Assembly (NCBI GenBank): GCA_903884505.1
Contig: CAISET010000016.1
Location: 1 to 64,000, forward strand
Direction of reading: 5' to 3'
DNA: 64,000 bases
From: an uncultured Microcaldota archaeon
GTDB taxonomy: Archaea; Micrarchaeota; Micrarchaeia; Burarchaeales; Fermentimicrarchaeaceae
The position numbers and the translations under genes were made by a program. This document shows, one piece after another, positions 8,612 through 16,613 of this stretch (position 1 is its first letter; each line of letters starts with the position of its first letter). Below the pieces are notes generated by a model. The model did no database searches. It saw nothing but the letters and a program-made list of their open reading frames with translations, and was not told the DNA's origin.

Positions 8612-9172
8612 ATGTTCAGGATTTACACGATTGAGGATACCGTCAGGGTGGACCCGCTATATTTCGAGCTTGATCTGGAGGAGTCCGTGCTGAAGGTTCT
8701 GAGGAACAGGTATGAGAGGAGGATTGACCCGGACTTCGGAATCGTCCTCGCTGCATGGAATCCGCAGAATATCAGCGAGGGAAAAGTGATCCCGGGGGAC
8801 GGGGCGAGCTACCACAAGCTCTCTTTCGATTTGCTGGCATGGAAGCCGGAGCTTAATGAGATTATCGAGGGGGAAATAAGCGAGATTGTGGAGTTCGGGG
8901 CGTTCGTCCGGATTGGGCCGCTCGATGGGTTGGTGCACCTTTCGCAGATTACGAATGACTTCCTTTCCTTCGACAAGAAGATTCCCGCTTTCGTGGGGAA
9001 GGAGAGCAAGAAGGTGGTGAAGAAAGGGGACGTGGTGACCGCGAAAATCTCCACCGTGAGCATGAAGGGAGGGATTGCGGACACGAAGATTGGGCTTACG
9101 ATGAGGCCGGAAGGGCTGGGAAAGGACGAGTGGCTTGTGGCTGCCGAGGAGAAAAAAGCTAGGAAGAAGTGA
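8612..9172 (+). CDS. rpoE: DNA-directed RNA polymerase subunit Rpo7 (RpoE')
   Basis: Subunit of the archaeal RNA polymerase stalk, homologous to eukaryotic Rpb7, which pairs with Rpo4 and contacts nascent RNA. Residues 1-80 form the RNP-like tip domain (starts MFRIYTIEDTVRVDP). Residues about 82-160 form an S1 RNA-binding domain (IIEGEISEIVEFGAFVRIGP, DGLVHLSQI). Length 186 aa is normal. A TATA-like TTATAAGATTA at 8553-8563 precedes it. The Spt4 gene starts 4 nt after its stop, a gene order conserved across archaea. Confidence 0.97.
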   Translation: MFRIYTIEDTVRVDPLYFELDLEESVLKVLRNRYERRIDPDFGIVLAAWNPQNISEGKVIPGDGASYHKLSFDLLAWKPELNEIIEGEISEIVEFGAFVRIGPLDGLVHLSQITNDFLSFDKKIPAFVGKESKKVVKKGDVVTAKISTVSMKGGIADTKIGLTMRPEGLGKDEWLVAAEEKKARKK

Positions 9173-9176
9173 GTTT

Positions 9177-9365
9177 ATGGTTGAGAAGGCTTGCAGGGTT
9201 TGCAGGTATATCACTTCCGAGGGCGGAAAGTGCGCCGCATGCGGCTCTGAGGAGCTGACCGAGAAATGGAGCGGCTACGCTTATATCGAGGATGTGGCTA
9301 ATTCTGAGATTGGGAAGAGCGTTGGGGCCAAGGTGCCCGGGAAGTACGCGCTGAACATAAAGTAG
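9177..9365 (+). CDS. spt4: Transcription elongation factor Spt4 (RpoE'')
   Basis: A 62-aa zinc protein that partners Spt5 to make RNA polymerase processive. It has the zinc motif CRVC near residues 6-9 and CAAC at about 19-22, then the beta-rich half EKWSGYAYIEDVANSEIGK, with the usual end VPGKYALNIK. I use the ATG at 9177 rather than an upstream in-frame ATG at 9135 inside rpoE. The codon sits 4 nt after the rpoE stop, as expected for this conserved pair. Confidence 0.93.
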   Translation: MVEKACRVCRYITSEGGKCAACGSEELTEKWSGYAYIEDVANSEIGKSVGAKVPGKYALNIK

Positions 9366-9635
9366 GTCTTCCGTCTTTTTAGTTGAGGTTTTTACCACCC
9401 GATTTGCCCTTCGGGCAAATGGGCGCATTTGCGCCGCAGCGCAAATCGCGTATCGCCGGCGAGCGGAGCGATGCGCAACTCGGTTGCGCAGTTATCGCCG
9501 AAGGCGATTTGAGAGCGAATCGAGAGAGAGTCTGCGCAACAGCCGACAGAGGTTGCACAACAGCTTCGCTGTTGTGTTGGCGCGCAATGTTGCGTTGGCG
9601 CACAGGCTGATGAGCGACGGCGCATGGGAAAAAAG
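9366..9635. repeat. Non-coding array of seven short hairpins
   Basis: No gene with a recognisable product lies here. The gap is almost filled by tight inverted repeats: 9402-9420 (stem ATTTGCCC, loop TTC), 9427-9446 (stem ATTTGCGC, loop CGCA), 9453-9462 (perfect palindrome TCGCCGGCGA), 9472-9490 (stem TGCGCAAC, loop TCG), 9494-9508 (stem ATCGCC, loop GAA), 9556-9576 (stem CACAACAGC, loop TTC) and 9583-9594 (stem CGCAA). Related modules occur at 28284, 31353, 32666, 50697, 55086 and 62271. A T-run after spt4 (9375-9380) may end transcription. Function unknown. Confidence 0.8.
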
Positions 9636-10673
9636 TCAAGCGACTAGGGCTATTTTGTTGAGGTAGATTAGGCGCTCGATGTCGGTCTCGCTGATGATGC
9701 CCACCAATTTCGCGCCGTCCATCACTGGCGCGAGCTCAATATTAGCGGCCCTCATTTTCTTCCAGATTTCAAGGATGTTGTCATTTGGGTGGGCACGGAT
9801 TGGGTGCACGGAAAGGCTCCTTATCTTTCTCTTGCCCCATTCCGAGCGCGGAATCTTCTCGAAGGAGGCGAGATTCACGACTCCGAACCTGCCGTCGCCA
9901 ACCAGGAGGAGGTTCCTCACCTTTGCGCTCTTCGCGAGCGCGAAGGCGTCCTCGAGCGTCTCATCGCCGCTGGCGCAGGCCACTTCGGGCCGCATGGCGT
10001 CGCGCACGAAAACGCCGTCAGAGGCGACCTTGAAGAGCGCCGCCTCGAATTCCATGCCCGAGCCGAAGTAGACGAAGAGTGCGATGATGGCGTTCCAGAA
10101 AAGCAGGGTGGCGTCACCGGAGATGACTGAGAGCGCTACCGAAGTTACGATAAGGACCAGGACGACCATCTTGCTCAGCGCAACGGCTTCGCGGGTTGCG
10201 ACCAGGAAGCTCCTCTTTCTCTGCCTGAGCGCGCGCCAGACTCGGCCACCGTCCAGCGGGATTGCAGGCAGCAGGTTGAAGGCGCCGAGGATGAGGTTGG
10301 CTTCCTGCGTAACGCCGAAGATGAACTGGAGGGTCGGGTCCGTGAAAAGGAGCAAGAGGACCGTTGCGGCGAGGGCGATGGCAAAGCTCATGAGCGGGCC
10401 TGCGATTGAGACCTTGAACTCGACCGAGGGAGACATGGCGAAGTCGTCTATCACGGACATGCCGCCTATCGGCAGGAGGATGATGCGCTTCACGCTTATG
10501 CCGTTGAGATTCGCGACGTAAGAGTGGGAGAGCTCATGGACAACGACTGATGCGAATAGGATGATTATTATTGCCGTGGACTCGAGCCCGCCAACGAGCA
10601 GGACGAATGCGATGAGGATTAGGAACGTCCAGTGCAGCTCGATGTCAACGCCGAGGATGCGGAAGAGCTTCAT
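9636..10673 (-). CDS. Site-2 protease family (M50) metalloprotease with CBS domains
   Basis: Intramembrane zinc protease. The HExxH motif HELSH is at residues 46-50 within a hydrophobic helix, and the second metal-site motif PLDGGRVWRAL follows FNLLPAI. The arrangement of about six membrane segments (residues 10-200) followed by a pair of CBS domains (about 220-340, with IRSLSVHPIRAHPNDNILE and LVGIISETDIERLIYL) matches archaeal and bacterial M50B proteins thought to respond to adenylate ligands. Length 345 aa is usual. Lies 8 bp downstream of the glycosyltransferase gene on the same strand. Substrate unknown. Confidence 0.92.
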   Translation of the reverse strand: MKLFRILGVDIELHWTFLILIAFVLLVGGLESTAIIIILFASVVVHELSHSYVANLNGISVKRIILLPIGGMSVIDDFAMSPSVEFKVSIAGPLMSFAIALAATVLLLLFTDPTLQFIFGVTQEANLILGAFNLLPAIPLDGGRVWRALRQRKRSFLVATREAVALSKMVVLVLIVTSVALSVISGDATLLFWNAIIALFVYFGSGMEFEAALFKVASDGVFVRDAMRPEVACASGDETLEDAFALAKSAKVRNLLLVGDGRFGVVNLASFEKIPRSEWGKRKIRSLSVHPIRAHPNDNILEIWKKMRAANIELAPVMDGAKLVGIISETDIERLIYLNKIALVA

Positions 10674-10681
10674 GCCATAGC

Positions 10682-11401
10682 CTACCCGAGCTTCCTCTTC
10701 AGCTCAAAAATCTTGCGCCCCATGTAGAGCACGTCCTTGCGCAGCCTCACCTTCGAGTCCGGGGCATTCTGCGTCCAGACTATCGGAAATTCATCGACTT
10801 TCAGCCCATTCTTCTGCGCGCGGACCAGGAGCTCCGTGTCCCAGAACCAGTGCGTATCCTCGACTTCGTTTAGGAGCGGGAGGACCTGGGCGAGGTCGAA
10901 GGCCTTGAAGCCGCACTGGTGGTCGTGCAGCTTTGAGCCGAGTATCTTCCTGACCATCAGGTTGTAGCTCCTGCTGAAAACGTCGCGCAATGCCGGCCTG
11001 AGGGTGTGCGAGGAGGGCATGAGGCGCGAGCCGGTGGAGATTGCAGCGCCGGACTCGACGCCGTGGATGAGGCGCTTGAGGAACTTGAGCGAGGATGATA
11101 GGTCCGCATCCATGTAGGCGGCGTATTTTCCGCGCGCGGAGCGCAAAGCAATGGTGAGGGCCGCGCCGCGGCCAAGCTTGTGCTCGGAGTGCTGGTGCAG
11201 GATATGCGGATTCTCGCGCACGAGCTTCGCCGCAATCTTGGGGGTGGCGTCCCTGCTGCCATCCTCCGCGATTATTACCTCGTAGGAGTCCGTGAGCTGG
11301 GAGCACGCCTCTGCGACGCGCTCCACGCACTGGGAGATGCGCTTCTCCTCGTTGTGCATAGGAAGTATGACTGTGAGGTATATATCTTTGGTTTTTGCCA
11401 T
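10682..11401 (-). CDS. Family 2 glycosyltransferase, dolichyl-phosphate glycosyltransferase-like
   Basis: Transfers a sugar from a nucleotide donor, probably to a polyprenyl phosphate at the membrane face. It shows the GT2 nucleotide-binding start TVILPMHNEEKRI, the EDGSRD block, the gate HKLGRGAALTIALRSARG, the DxD-like AYMDADLSS, and a late HQCGFKAF and DTELLVRAQKNG typical of the Alg5/dolichyl-phosphate glucosyltransferase branch. No C-terminal membrane domain is seen. The ATG at 11401 gives 239 aa; an upstream ATG at 11422 would overlap the start of the divergent gene. Sugar and acceptor not known. Confidence 0.88.
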   Translation of the reverse strand: MAKTKDIYLTVILPMHNEEKRISQCVERVAEACSQLTDSYEVIIAEDGSRDATPKIAAKLVRENPHILHQHSEHKLGRGAALTIALRSARGKYAAYMDADLSSSLKFLKRLIHGVESGAAISTGSRLMPSSHTLRPALRDVFSRSYNLMVRKILGSKLHDHQCGFKAFDLAQVLPLLNEVEDTHWFWDTELLVRAQKNGLKVDEFPIVWTQNAPDSKVRLRKDVLYMGRKIFELKRKLG

Positions 11402-11420
11402 AAGTGGTTGTTGGGGAGCC

Positions 11421-12176
11421 ATGCTTAAATTCCTATACGGGAAGCCCGCGCTCGCTTTCGGGAAAAGCGTGTGCGTTGCGGACCTGCATATCGGCTATGA
11501 GTTTGCGCTGCGCGAGAAGGGGGTAAGGCTTGGCTCGTCGCTGGAGAGGATGAAGGGGGAGCTCGTCGGGCTGCTGGATGAGACGGAAGCGGAGAGGCTA
11601 ATCCTTCTTGGGGATGTGAAGCACTCGATTCCGAACCCTGAGAAGGAGGAGCTGCTCGAGCTGAGGAACTTCTTCTCGACGCTCGCGGAGAGGGCGGAGT
11701 TGGTTGTCGTCAAAGGGAACCACGACGGCAACATGGAGGCGGTTGCGCGCGAGGCGAAGGTCTTCCCGAGCGCGGGAACGGTTGTTGACGGAGTGGGGCT
11801 TTTCCACGGAAATGCCTGGCCTCCGCCTGAAGTGGTCGAGCAGGAATGGGCGGTTTTGGGGCACAGCCACCCGTGCGTTGAGGTCGAGGATGCGGAAGGG
11901 AGGAGGATGGAGCGCGCGTGGGTGGTCGGGAAGGCGGATGTGAAGAGGCTGTGTGAGAAGTACCCGAAAGGGAACCCCAAGCTGGGGCTTGTGCTCATGC
12001 CTGCGTTCAACCCTCTGGTCGGCGGCTATCCCCTGAACAAGGGGGCGAAGACGGGGATGCTCGGGCCGTTCCTCGCGAGGGGAATGTTTAAATTCGCCGA
12101 TGCGCAAATCCACCTCCTTAACGGCGTAGGGATTGGGAAGCTTTCCGGCCTTATGAAAAAAGGTGATTTGAAATGA
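11421..12176 (+). CDS. Calcineurin-like metallophosphoesterase (COG1407)
   Basis: A 251-aa metallophosphoesterase with all the metal-site motifs: VADLHIGYE, LLGDVKHSI, VKGNHDGN and LGHSHPCV. The family (COG1407, ICC-like) is often found beside Lhr-type helicases in other genomes; no helicase is adjacent here. The ATG at 11421 gives a start (MLKFLYGKPALAFGKSV) that fits the family. Its 3' end overlaps the eS26 start by 4 bp (ATGA), so the two are cotranscribed. The substrate (nucleic acid or nucleotide) is not known. Confidence 0.88.
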   Translation: MLKFLYGKPALAFGKSVCVADLHIGYEFALREKGVRLGSSLERMKGELVGLLDETEAERLILLGDVKHSIPNPEKEELLELRNFFSTLAERAELVVVKGNHDGNMEAVAREAKVFPSAGTVVDGVGLFHGNAWPPPEVVEQEWAVLGHSHPCVEVEDAEGRRMERAWVVGKADVKRLCEKYPKGNPKLGLVLMPAFNPLVGGYPLNKGAKTGMLGPFLARGMFKFADAQIHLLNGVGIGKLSGLMKKGDLK

Positions 12177-12403
12177 GCAGGGGAAGGGAAAATCTGGTAA
12201 TATGCTCATCCTGCGGAAGAAGGGTGCCCAGGACGAAGGCAGTCAGCTATTCGCGCGCAGTTGTCTACAGCACTGACCTGAAGACCGCGGACGACATAAA
12301 GGTGTTCGAGAGGCGCAAGGAGTACTACTGCCCGAGCTGCGGCAAGCACAGGCACATCTACGAGAAGAAGAAGCAGATAGCGATGAGGAAATACAACCGC
12401 TGA
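12173..12403 (+). CDS. rps26e: Ribosomal protein eS26-like zinc protein
   Basis: A 76-aa basic protein with two CxxC pairs: CSSC near residue 11, followed by GRRVPRTKAVSYSRA, and CPSC near residue 54, followed by GKHRHIYEKKK. The spacing (about 40 residues between pairs) and the C-x2-C-x-R-x-VP-x-x-KA pattern match eukaryotic/archaeal eS26, a 30S protein near the mRNA exit and the 16S 3' end. The start has a strong GGTGATTTGA just before the ATG, inside the previous gene. Only a short family resemblance supports the name; another small zinc-ribbon protein is possible. Confidence 0.65.
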   Translation: MSRGRENLVICSSCGRRVPRTKAVSYSRAVVYSTDLKTADDIKVFERRKEYYCPSCGKHRHIYEKKKQIAMRKYNR

Positions 12404-12411
12404 GGCTGCAG

Positions 12412-12972
12412 ATGGTCCAGTGCGCCAACCACCCGGACAGGGAGGCGGTTGCCAAGTGCAGGAGATGCGGGAGGAATTTCTGCGAGGCTGACCTGGAGGA
12501 GGTCGGCAACTACCATTACTGCTTCGAGTGCCTGAAGGAGATTTCGCGCGAGTCGCGCGGGGCGCAGCATGGACAGACGACCGCGATGCTGATACTCGGA
12601 GTGCTAATCTGCGTCGGGCTCGGCACTTTCCTGTTCCTCGGCCAGCTGAACAATTACATCGCGCTGATAAATGCCGCGCGCATAGGGGGCATTGATGCGC
12701 TGAAGGCCGCCTTAACAACTGCGATGATTTTGACTATTTTGCCGATGACGGCCCTGGTCCTCCTCTACTATGCGCTTGCGGTAGGGCTCATGGAGGCAAG
12801 GGGATGGTCACTGGCGTTTGCGCTCCTTCTTAACTGCGCGGTGGTGGCCTGGAAGCTCTATGGCTTTTTTGTAGGGCAAAGGGAGCCGCTGCTGGGATTT
12901 GCTGTGATGATTGCAGTGCCCATCCTAGTGGTGATTATCATTGTTTGGAACAGGCACCACCTCAGCGTCTGA
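12412..12972 (+). CDS. B-box-type zinc-finger membrane protein
   Basis: A 186-aa protein with an N-terminal cytoplasmic zinc module (residues 4-42: CANHPDREAVAKCRRCGRNF, then C-x(12)-C-x2-C) of the B-box/YIP-associated type. About four hydrophobic segments follow, near residues 57-77, 102-125, 133-151 and 161-181. Such B-box plus membrane proteins are common and uncharacterised in prokaryotes. The zinc module probably binds a protein partner. It starts 8 bp after the eS26 gene and its last 11 bp overlap the convergent HD gene. No function can be assigned. Confidence 0.65.
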   Translation: MVQCANHPDREAVAKCRRCGRNFCEADLEEVGNYHYCFECLKEISRESRGAQHGQTTAMLILGVLICVGLGTFLFLGQLNNYIALINAARIGGIDALKAALTTAMILTILPMTALVLLYYALAVGLMEARGWSLAFALLLNCAVVAWKLYGFFVGQREPLLGFAVMIAVPILVVIIIVWNRHHLSV

Positions 12973-13519
12973 GCGGCGGAAGCTTCTTCCAGAAATCGTT
13001 TGACGATGCCTTTTCCAGCTCTGTGGCGAGCTTTTTCGCGCTTTTCGTCCTAAGCTTCCTTTTCGCGTCGCTTATCCATTCGCGCGCGTCCGGATTCCCT
13101 GAGTCCATGTATTCGCGCGCCTGCGCAATCATCTCGAGCAGGTCCGCATCCTTCGCGATTATGGACTCCCTGGTTTTTTCTGCAAAAACCTCGGACATCA
13201 GTGAGGTAATTTCTTTTTCACACTGCATGCCCCTCGCCATGTCGCTGACCGCCCTCTTGGAGTCCTTCTTCACGTACCTTGCGGAGATGTAGTTCAGGTC
13301 GCCTATCCTCGCCTCGTGGAGGTCGTGGAATATGCAGAGCTCGAGCACCCTTCCGAGGCTGGCATCCTCCATTTTCGCAAGAAGATAGCCGATTGCCGCC
13401 GTGCGCCAGGAGTGGTCTGCGATGGATTCGGGCGACTTTATCCCTATCGAGAGCCAGCCGGTGCGGGGGCTCTTCTTGAGCTGCCCGCATTCGTAGATGA
13501 AGTCCGCGAGCCCGCTCAT
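12962..13519 (-). CDS. HD-domain hydrolase (YfbR/HDDC2-like)
   Basis: A 185-aa HD-superfamily phosphohydrolase. The metal site is visible as H in SIADHSWRTA, the HD pair in CIFHDLHEARIGDL and the later AKDADLLEMI. The family includes 5'-deoxynucleotidases that remove phosphate from dNMPs (YfbR, human HDDC2), so a nucleotide house-cleaning role is likely. Its start overlaps the Cdc6 stop (ATGA, 13516-13519), so it is translated from the Cdc6 message. The C-terminal tail is basic and helical. Confidence 0.85.
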   Translation of the reverse strand: MSGLADFIYECGQLKKSPRTGWLSIGIKSPESIADHSWRTAAIGYLLAKMEDASLGRVLELCIFHDLHEARIGDLNYISARYVKKDSKRAVSDMARGMQCEKEITSLMSEVFAEKTRESIIAKDADLLEMIAQAREYMDSGNPDAREWISDAKRKLRTKSAKKLATELEKASSNDFWKKLPPLRR

Positions 13520-14736
13520 GCAACCGCACCTGTGCCCTCTCCGAGGATGTTCGTCTCAATGAGCTTCATTATCTTCTGCGGGGAGTAGGCAAGCTTTATG
13601 AAGCGCGTGTGGCCCCTCTGCCCCCTGCCTGACTCAACCATTGTTATGAGCCCGAGCATCTCGAGGTCTTGGAGGTACTCGCGGTACCAGCGCGCGCTCC
13701 TTCCCTCGGTGCGGAACCTGCGCGCGGCCTGCAGGTATTTGTCATAGACCTCCCCTGAGAGGAGGCCGTTGTCCCCGGAATCGCCGTTGTCTCCGAGCCT
13801 CGAATATCTCGAACCCTCGAGCTGGAGAGAGGCGATGGCGCACAGGACTATCTGCTGGTGCCTCGGGAGCGTGGAGATGGCCTCGTAGGAGACGTCCTCA
13901 TCGACGTTCTTGCGCGCGTCCTCTACGTGTGTGTCAAGAAGCACCTTTGCCTTCTGCTCATCCGCGAGCTCGCCCGCCTTCTGGAGCAACTTGAGCGCGT
14001 ACCTTGCGTCGCCGTTGTCCTGCGCGGCGATTGCTGCCGCGAGGTTGATTGCGGCCTCATCAACCGAGCCCTCGGCAAAGCCCTTGGAGACGCGGTGCTT
14101 CAGTATCTCCTTCAGCTGGTATGAGGTATAGGGGGAGAAGACCATCTCGGTCTCGAAAAGCGAGGAGCGGGTGCGAGGGTCAAGCCTGTCCTTGAATGAG
14201 AGCTTGTTGGAGATTCCGACCAGGCCGACGCCGCCCTTCTTTATCTCGTCGTTGCTCCTTGTGAGCGTGTAGGTGAGGTCGTCAAGGTCCTTCACCATGT
14301 CCATCTCGTCCAGGACGAAGAGGAAGCATTTGCCGTCCTCCTCAATCCAGTCGAGTATCCGCTCGTAGAGGAAGGCGAGGCCGCAGCCCGCCTTGTCGTG
14401 CTGGGGCAGGAAATCCTGCACCACCTTCTGCAGTATGCGGTAGCGCGAATTGTAGATGCGGCAGTTGATGAACGCGATTTTTACCTTTGCTTCGGAGCCT
14501 GCCTCTGCGAGCCGCTCCATCACGTATTTCACGCTGCAGGTCTTCCCGGTCCCGGTCTTCCCGTAGATGAGTAGGTTTCGCGTCTTCTCGCCCTTGAGCG
14601 CGGGCGAGACCGCCTTCATTATCCTCTCTATCTCCTTCTCCCTGTGCGGAAGTGTTTCCGGCAGGTAGTGCGGCGAAAGGACGTTGCGGTCCCGGAAGAT
14701 GGTCGGCGCTGCTAATATATCGTTAAACGAGTTCAT
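13516..14736 (-). CDS. cdc6: Orc1/Cdc6 replication initiator
   Basis: AAA+ ATPase that binds origin DNA and loads MCM. The Walker A is IYGKTGTGKT and Walker B FLFVLDEMDMV. Sensor-type segments (GLVGISNKLSFKDRLDPRTR) and a C-terminal winged-helix domain follow (about residues 305-405, LPRHQQIVLCAIASLQ onward). Between repeats in the winged helix there is a short Gly/Asp-rich linker RLGDNGDSGDNG. I prefer the ATG at 14736, which has GGTGA five bases upstream; a GTG at 14745 is the alternative. Length about 406 aa is usual. Cotranscribed with the HD hydrolase. Confidence 0.95.
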   Translation of the reverse strand: MNSFNDILAAPTIFRDRNVLSPHYLPETLPHREKEIERIMKAVSPALKGEKTRNLLIYGKTGTGKTCSVKYVMERLAEAGSEAKVKIAFINCRIYNSRYRILQKVVQDFLPQHDKAGCGLAFLYERILDWIEEDGKCFLFVLDEMDMVKDLDDLTYTLTRSNDEIKKGGVGLVGISNKLSFKDRLDPRTRSSLFETEMVFSPYTSYQLKEILKHRVSKGFAEGSVDEAAINLAAAIAAQDNGDARYALKLLQKAGELADEQKAKVLLDTHVEDARKNVDEDVSYEAISTLPRHQQIVLCAIASLQLEGSRYSRLGDNGDSGDNGLLSGEVYDKYLQAARRFRTEGRSARWYREYLQDLEMLGLITMVESGRGQRGHTRFIKLAYSPQKIMKLIETNILGEGTGAVA

Positions 14737-14745
14737 TTCCTTCAC

Positions 14746-14948
14746 CGTACCCCGCGGCGGAATTCAGAAGAGACCGAGAGGCTTTGGCCTGCAGCGTTTT
14801 AAAACCATTTTGCTTAGCGAAATCAGTTAGATGGGGACAAATTGGCGATATGCTTCCCTGCTCGAAAGATTTAATAAGCATTCCGCATATAGAAGTAGCC
14901 AGACGAAGAGGAGTACGGACCGTGAGTTCCGCTTCGAGGTGAAAAAAA
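14746..14948. promoter_or_regulatory. Divergent promoter region cdc6/sepF, possible origin
   Basis: A 200-bp gap between the divergent cdc6 and sepF genes. A TATA-like TTTTAAAAC at about 14798-14806 fits cdc6 and AGATTTAATAAGC at 14867-14879 fits sepF, leaving a leader of roughly 45 nt that ends in GAGGTGAAAAAAA before the sepF ATG. Archaeal origins often lie next to cdc6, but I see no repeated ORB-type element, so origin function is only a guess. Confidence 0.5.
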
Positions 14949-15311
14949 ATGGGGATACTTCAAAATCTCTCAAAGGCTCTGGGCCTTAGCAAGGACATGG
15001 ATGTAGAGGAATACATGGACACGATGGAGCTCGAGAACGTCGACCTGCTCCACGAGGCAGCTGACTTTTATGTAAAGCCCGTGGCGCTCGAGAGCGAGGC
15101 GGACGTGAAGGTCATCATGGATGAGCTGAAGCAGAGAAACATCATCCTGCTCAACATCACGCCGATGATGAGGAACCAGGCGAAGCTCAGGACGATTGTG
15201 AACGACCTGAAGACATTCGTGATGAAGATTAACGGGGACATCGCGAGGATTGACAACGAGAAGATCCTCCTGACGCCTTCGAAGGTCAAGATTGTGAAGA
15301 GAAGGGGCTGA
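14949..15311 (+). CDS. sepF: SepF-like cell division protein
   Basis: A 120-aa protein with an N-terminal amphipathic helix (MGILQNLSKALGLSK) that would attach to the membrane and a C-terminal SepF fold (about residues 38-118, YVKPVALESEADVKVIMDEL, then RNIILLNITPMM). Archaeal SepF anchors FtsZ to the membrane at the division site. Length and the order of helix, linker and core are as in other archaea. GAGGTGA lies just upstream of the ATG. It stands alone: the next gene converges after 2 bp. Confidence 0.93.
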   Translation: MGILQNLSKALGLSKDMDVEEYMDTMELENVDLLHEAADFYVKPVALESEADVKVIMDELKQRNIILLNITPMMRNQAKLRTIVNDLKTFVMKINGDIARIDNEKILLTPSKVKIVKRRG

Positions 15312-15313
15312 GT

Positions 15314-16030
15314 TCAGCCCTCTCCCACCCTTTTTCTTATTCTTCCGAAAGCCCCCAGCAGGGCCGCTGCCTCCAGGCTTGAGATGAGGGAGCGGCCTAT
15401 TACGCGGCGGAACGCGCGCTTCACCTTCTCGGGATAGCGCATGTCCGAGCTTACGAGGTCCAGCATTTCGCCGAATCTCCGGATTAGCGCCTCCTTCTCG
15501 CCCTCGCCGGCCTTTTCTATGAAATGCTTCTGCTTTCCCGGGAATTTGATTGCGGATAGCCCGTAGAGGGTGATTGCGAGCGCGTGGGAGAGGTTGAGGA
15601 TGGGGTGGGCGTCGCTTGTCGGGATTGTAATCAGCAGGTCGCATGCGGAAATCTCCTCCTCGTTCAGGCCCGTTCCTTCCCTTCCGAAGAGGATTGCATA
15701 GGTTCCTTTGCGCCTTTTCTTTGCCGCCCCGATGAACTGGCTTAGCATCAGCGGGTTCCTAATCGCGCCTTTCCACCTGTTCAGGATGCCCGTGGTTCCG
15801 ACGATGAAATCGCAGCCTTTCGTGGCAGCGGAAAGGGACTTGCAGATGTGCGCATTTTCAAGGAGTTCGGCTGAGTGCTTGGCGTACTTTATCGTTTCTT
15901 TCCCTTTCAAATCGGCTTTTGGATTGACCAGCCACAGCTCGGAATAGCCAAAGTTCTTCAAAAGGCGCGCGCAGGCGCCCAGATTGGCCTCGTATTCGGG
16001 CTCAACGAGTATTATTCGGAAGTTTGGCAT
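15314..16030 (-). CDS. TrmJ-like tRNA ribose 2'-O-methyltransferase (SPOUT)
   Basis: A 238-aa SpoU-family methyltransferase. It starts MPNFRIILVEPEYEANLGACAR (motif 1, with N and R placed as in TrmJ) and ends its catalytic domain with AILFGREGTGLNEEEIS and NLSHALAITLY, which form the trefoil-knot SAM site. The C-terminal 60 residues are helical and basic. In archaea this type methylates the ribose at position 32 of tRNA. The start overlaps the preceding methyltransferase gene by 29 bp, so it is the last gene of the minus-strand run that begins at 18797. Confidence 0.88.
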   Translation of the reverse strand: MPNFRIILVEPEYEANLGACARLLKNFGYSELWLVNPKADLKGKETIKYAKHSAELLENAHICKSLSAATKGCDFIVGTTGILNRWKGAIRNPLMLSQFIGAAKKRRKGTYAILFGREGTGLNEEEISACDLLITIPTSDAHPILNLSHALAITLYGLSAIKFPGKQKHFIEKAGEGEKEALIRRFGEMLDLVSSDMRYPEKVKRAFRRVIGRSLISSLEAAALLGAFGRIRKRVGEG

Positions 16031-16613
16031 GCAACACGCTCAGTTTCTCTCCGGGAACGGAGATTTCTTCCAAAAGTTCCACGGTAAACCCCTTCCTCAG
16101 CAGCACCTTAATTGTCTTTTCCGTGCCTGCCAGGTCGCAGTGGAGCATGAGAAGGGAGCCGCCGGGAGCGAGACGAGGGGGGAATTCGCGGAGGAAGCGG
16201 CCGATTGTTTTCCTTCCGTCTTTTCCGCCGTTCCATGCTGCGTCGAGGATGCCGGAAGTGGTTTCGGCTTTTGTTGTTGGGAGATATGGCGGGTTGAAGA
16301 TGATGAGGTTGAATTGTTGTGATTTGGGAATTTGCGAGAAGAGGTCGCTTCTTTTGAATTTGATGTTTTTGATGCCATTCCACTCTGCATTCTCCCTTGC
16401 GCATTCGAGTGCGGATTCACTTATGTCGATTGCAAGCACGGACTTGGCCTTTCCCGCGGCTGCGATTGCCTGGATTCCGCAGCCTGTTCCCACGTCGAGG
16501 ACGCTGCCCTTGGAGAGGCGCGGCACGTGCTTTGCGAGAAGGAAGGAATCGTCCGATGGATTGTAGACGTCACTGCGAACCGATAATCTCTTCTGCGAGC
16601 TCACAGTTTGCAC
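16002..16613 (-). CDS. HemK/Mtq2-type N5-glutamine methyltransferase
   Basis: A 203-aa class I SAM methyltransferase. The SAM-binding motif is VLDVGTGCGIQAIAAA and the catalytic motif is FNPPYLP, which marks amide-N methylation as in HemK and Mtq2. Eukaryotic Mtq2 and archaeal relatives methylate the GGQ glutamine of release factor (aRF1 is encoded at 62748), which is the likely substrate. The N-terminus NPSDDSFLLAKHV fits the short, Mtq2-like form with no bacterial PrmC N-domain. The ATG at 16613 overlaps the Sua5 gene by 44 bp; a GTG at 16604 is possible. Confidence 0.85.
   Translation of the reverse strand: MQTVSSQKRLSVRSDVYNPSDDSFLLAKHVPRLSKGSVLDVGTGCGIQAIAAAGKAKSVLAIDISESALECARENAEWNGIKNIKFKRSDLFSQIPKSQQFNLIIFNPPYLPTTKAETTSGILDAAWNGGKDGRKTIGRFLREFPPRLAPGGSLLMLHCDLAGTEKTIKVLLRKGFTVELLEEISVPGEKLSVLHAKLPNNTR

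Noticed and set aside
9383-9666. Several frames of 60-90 codons in the hairpin array
   Set aside because: They are made of the repeats themselves, lack ribosome sites and show no protein-like composition.
14746-14948. Replication origin next to cdc6
   Set aside because: Location fits, but I find no repeated ORB-like element or a clear AT-rich unwinding stretch, so I list it only as a promoter region.
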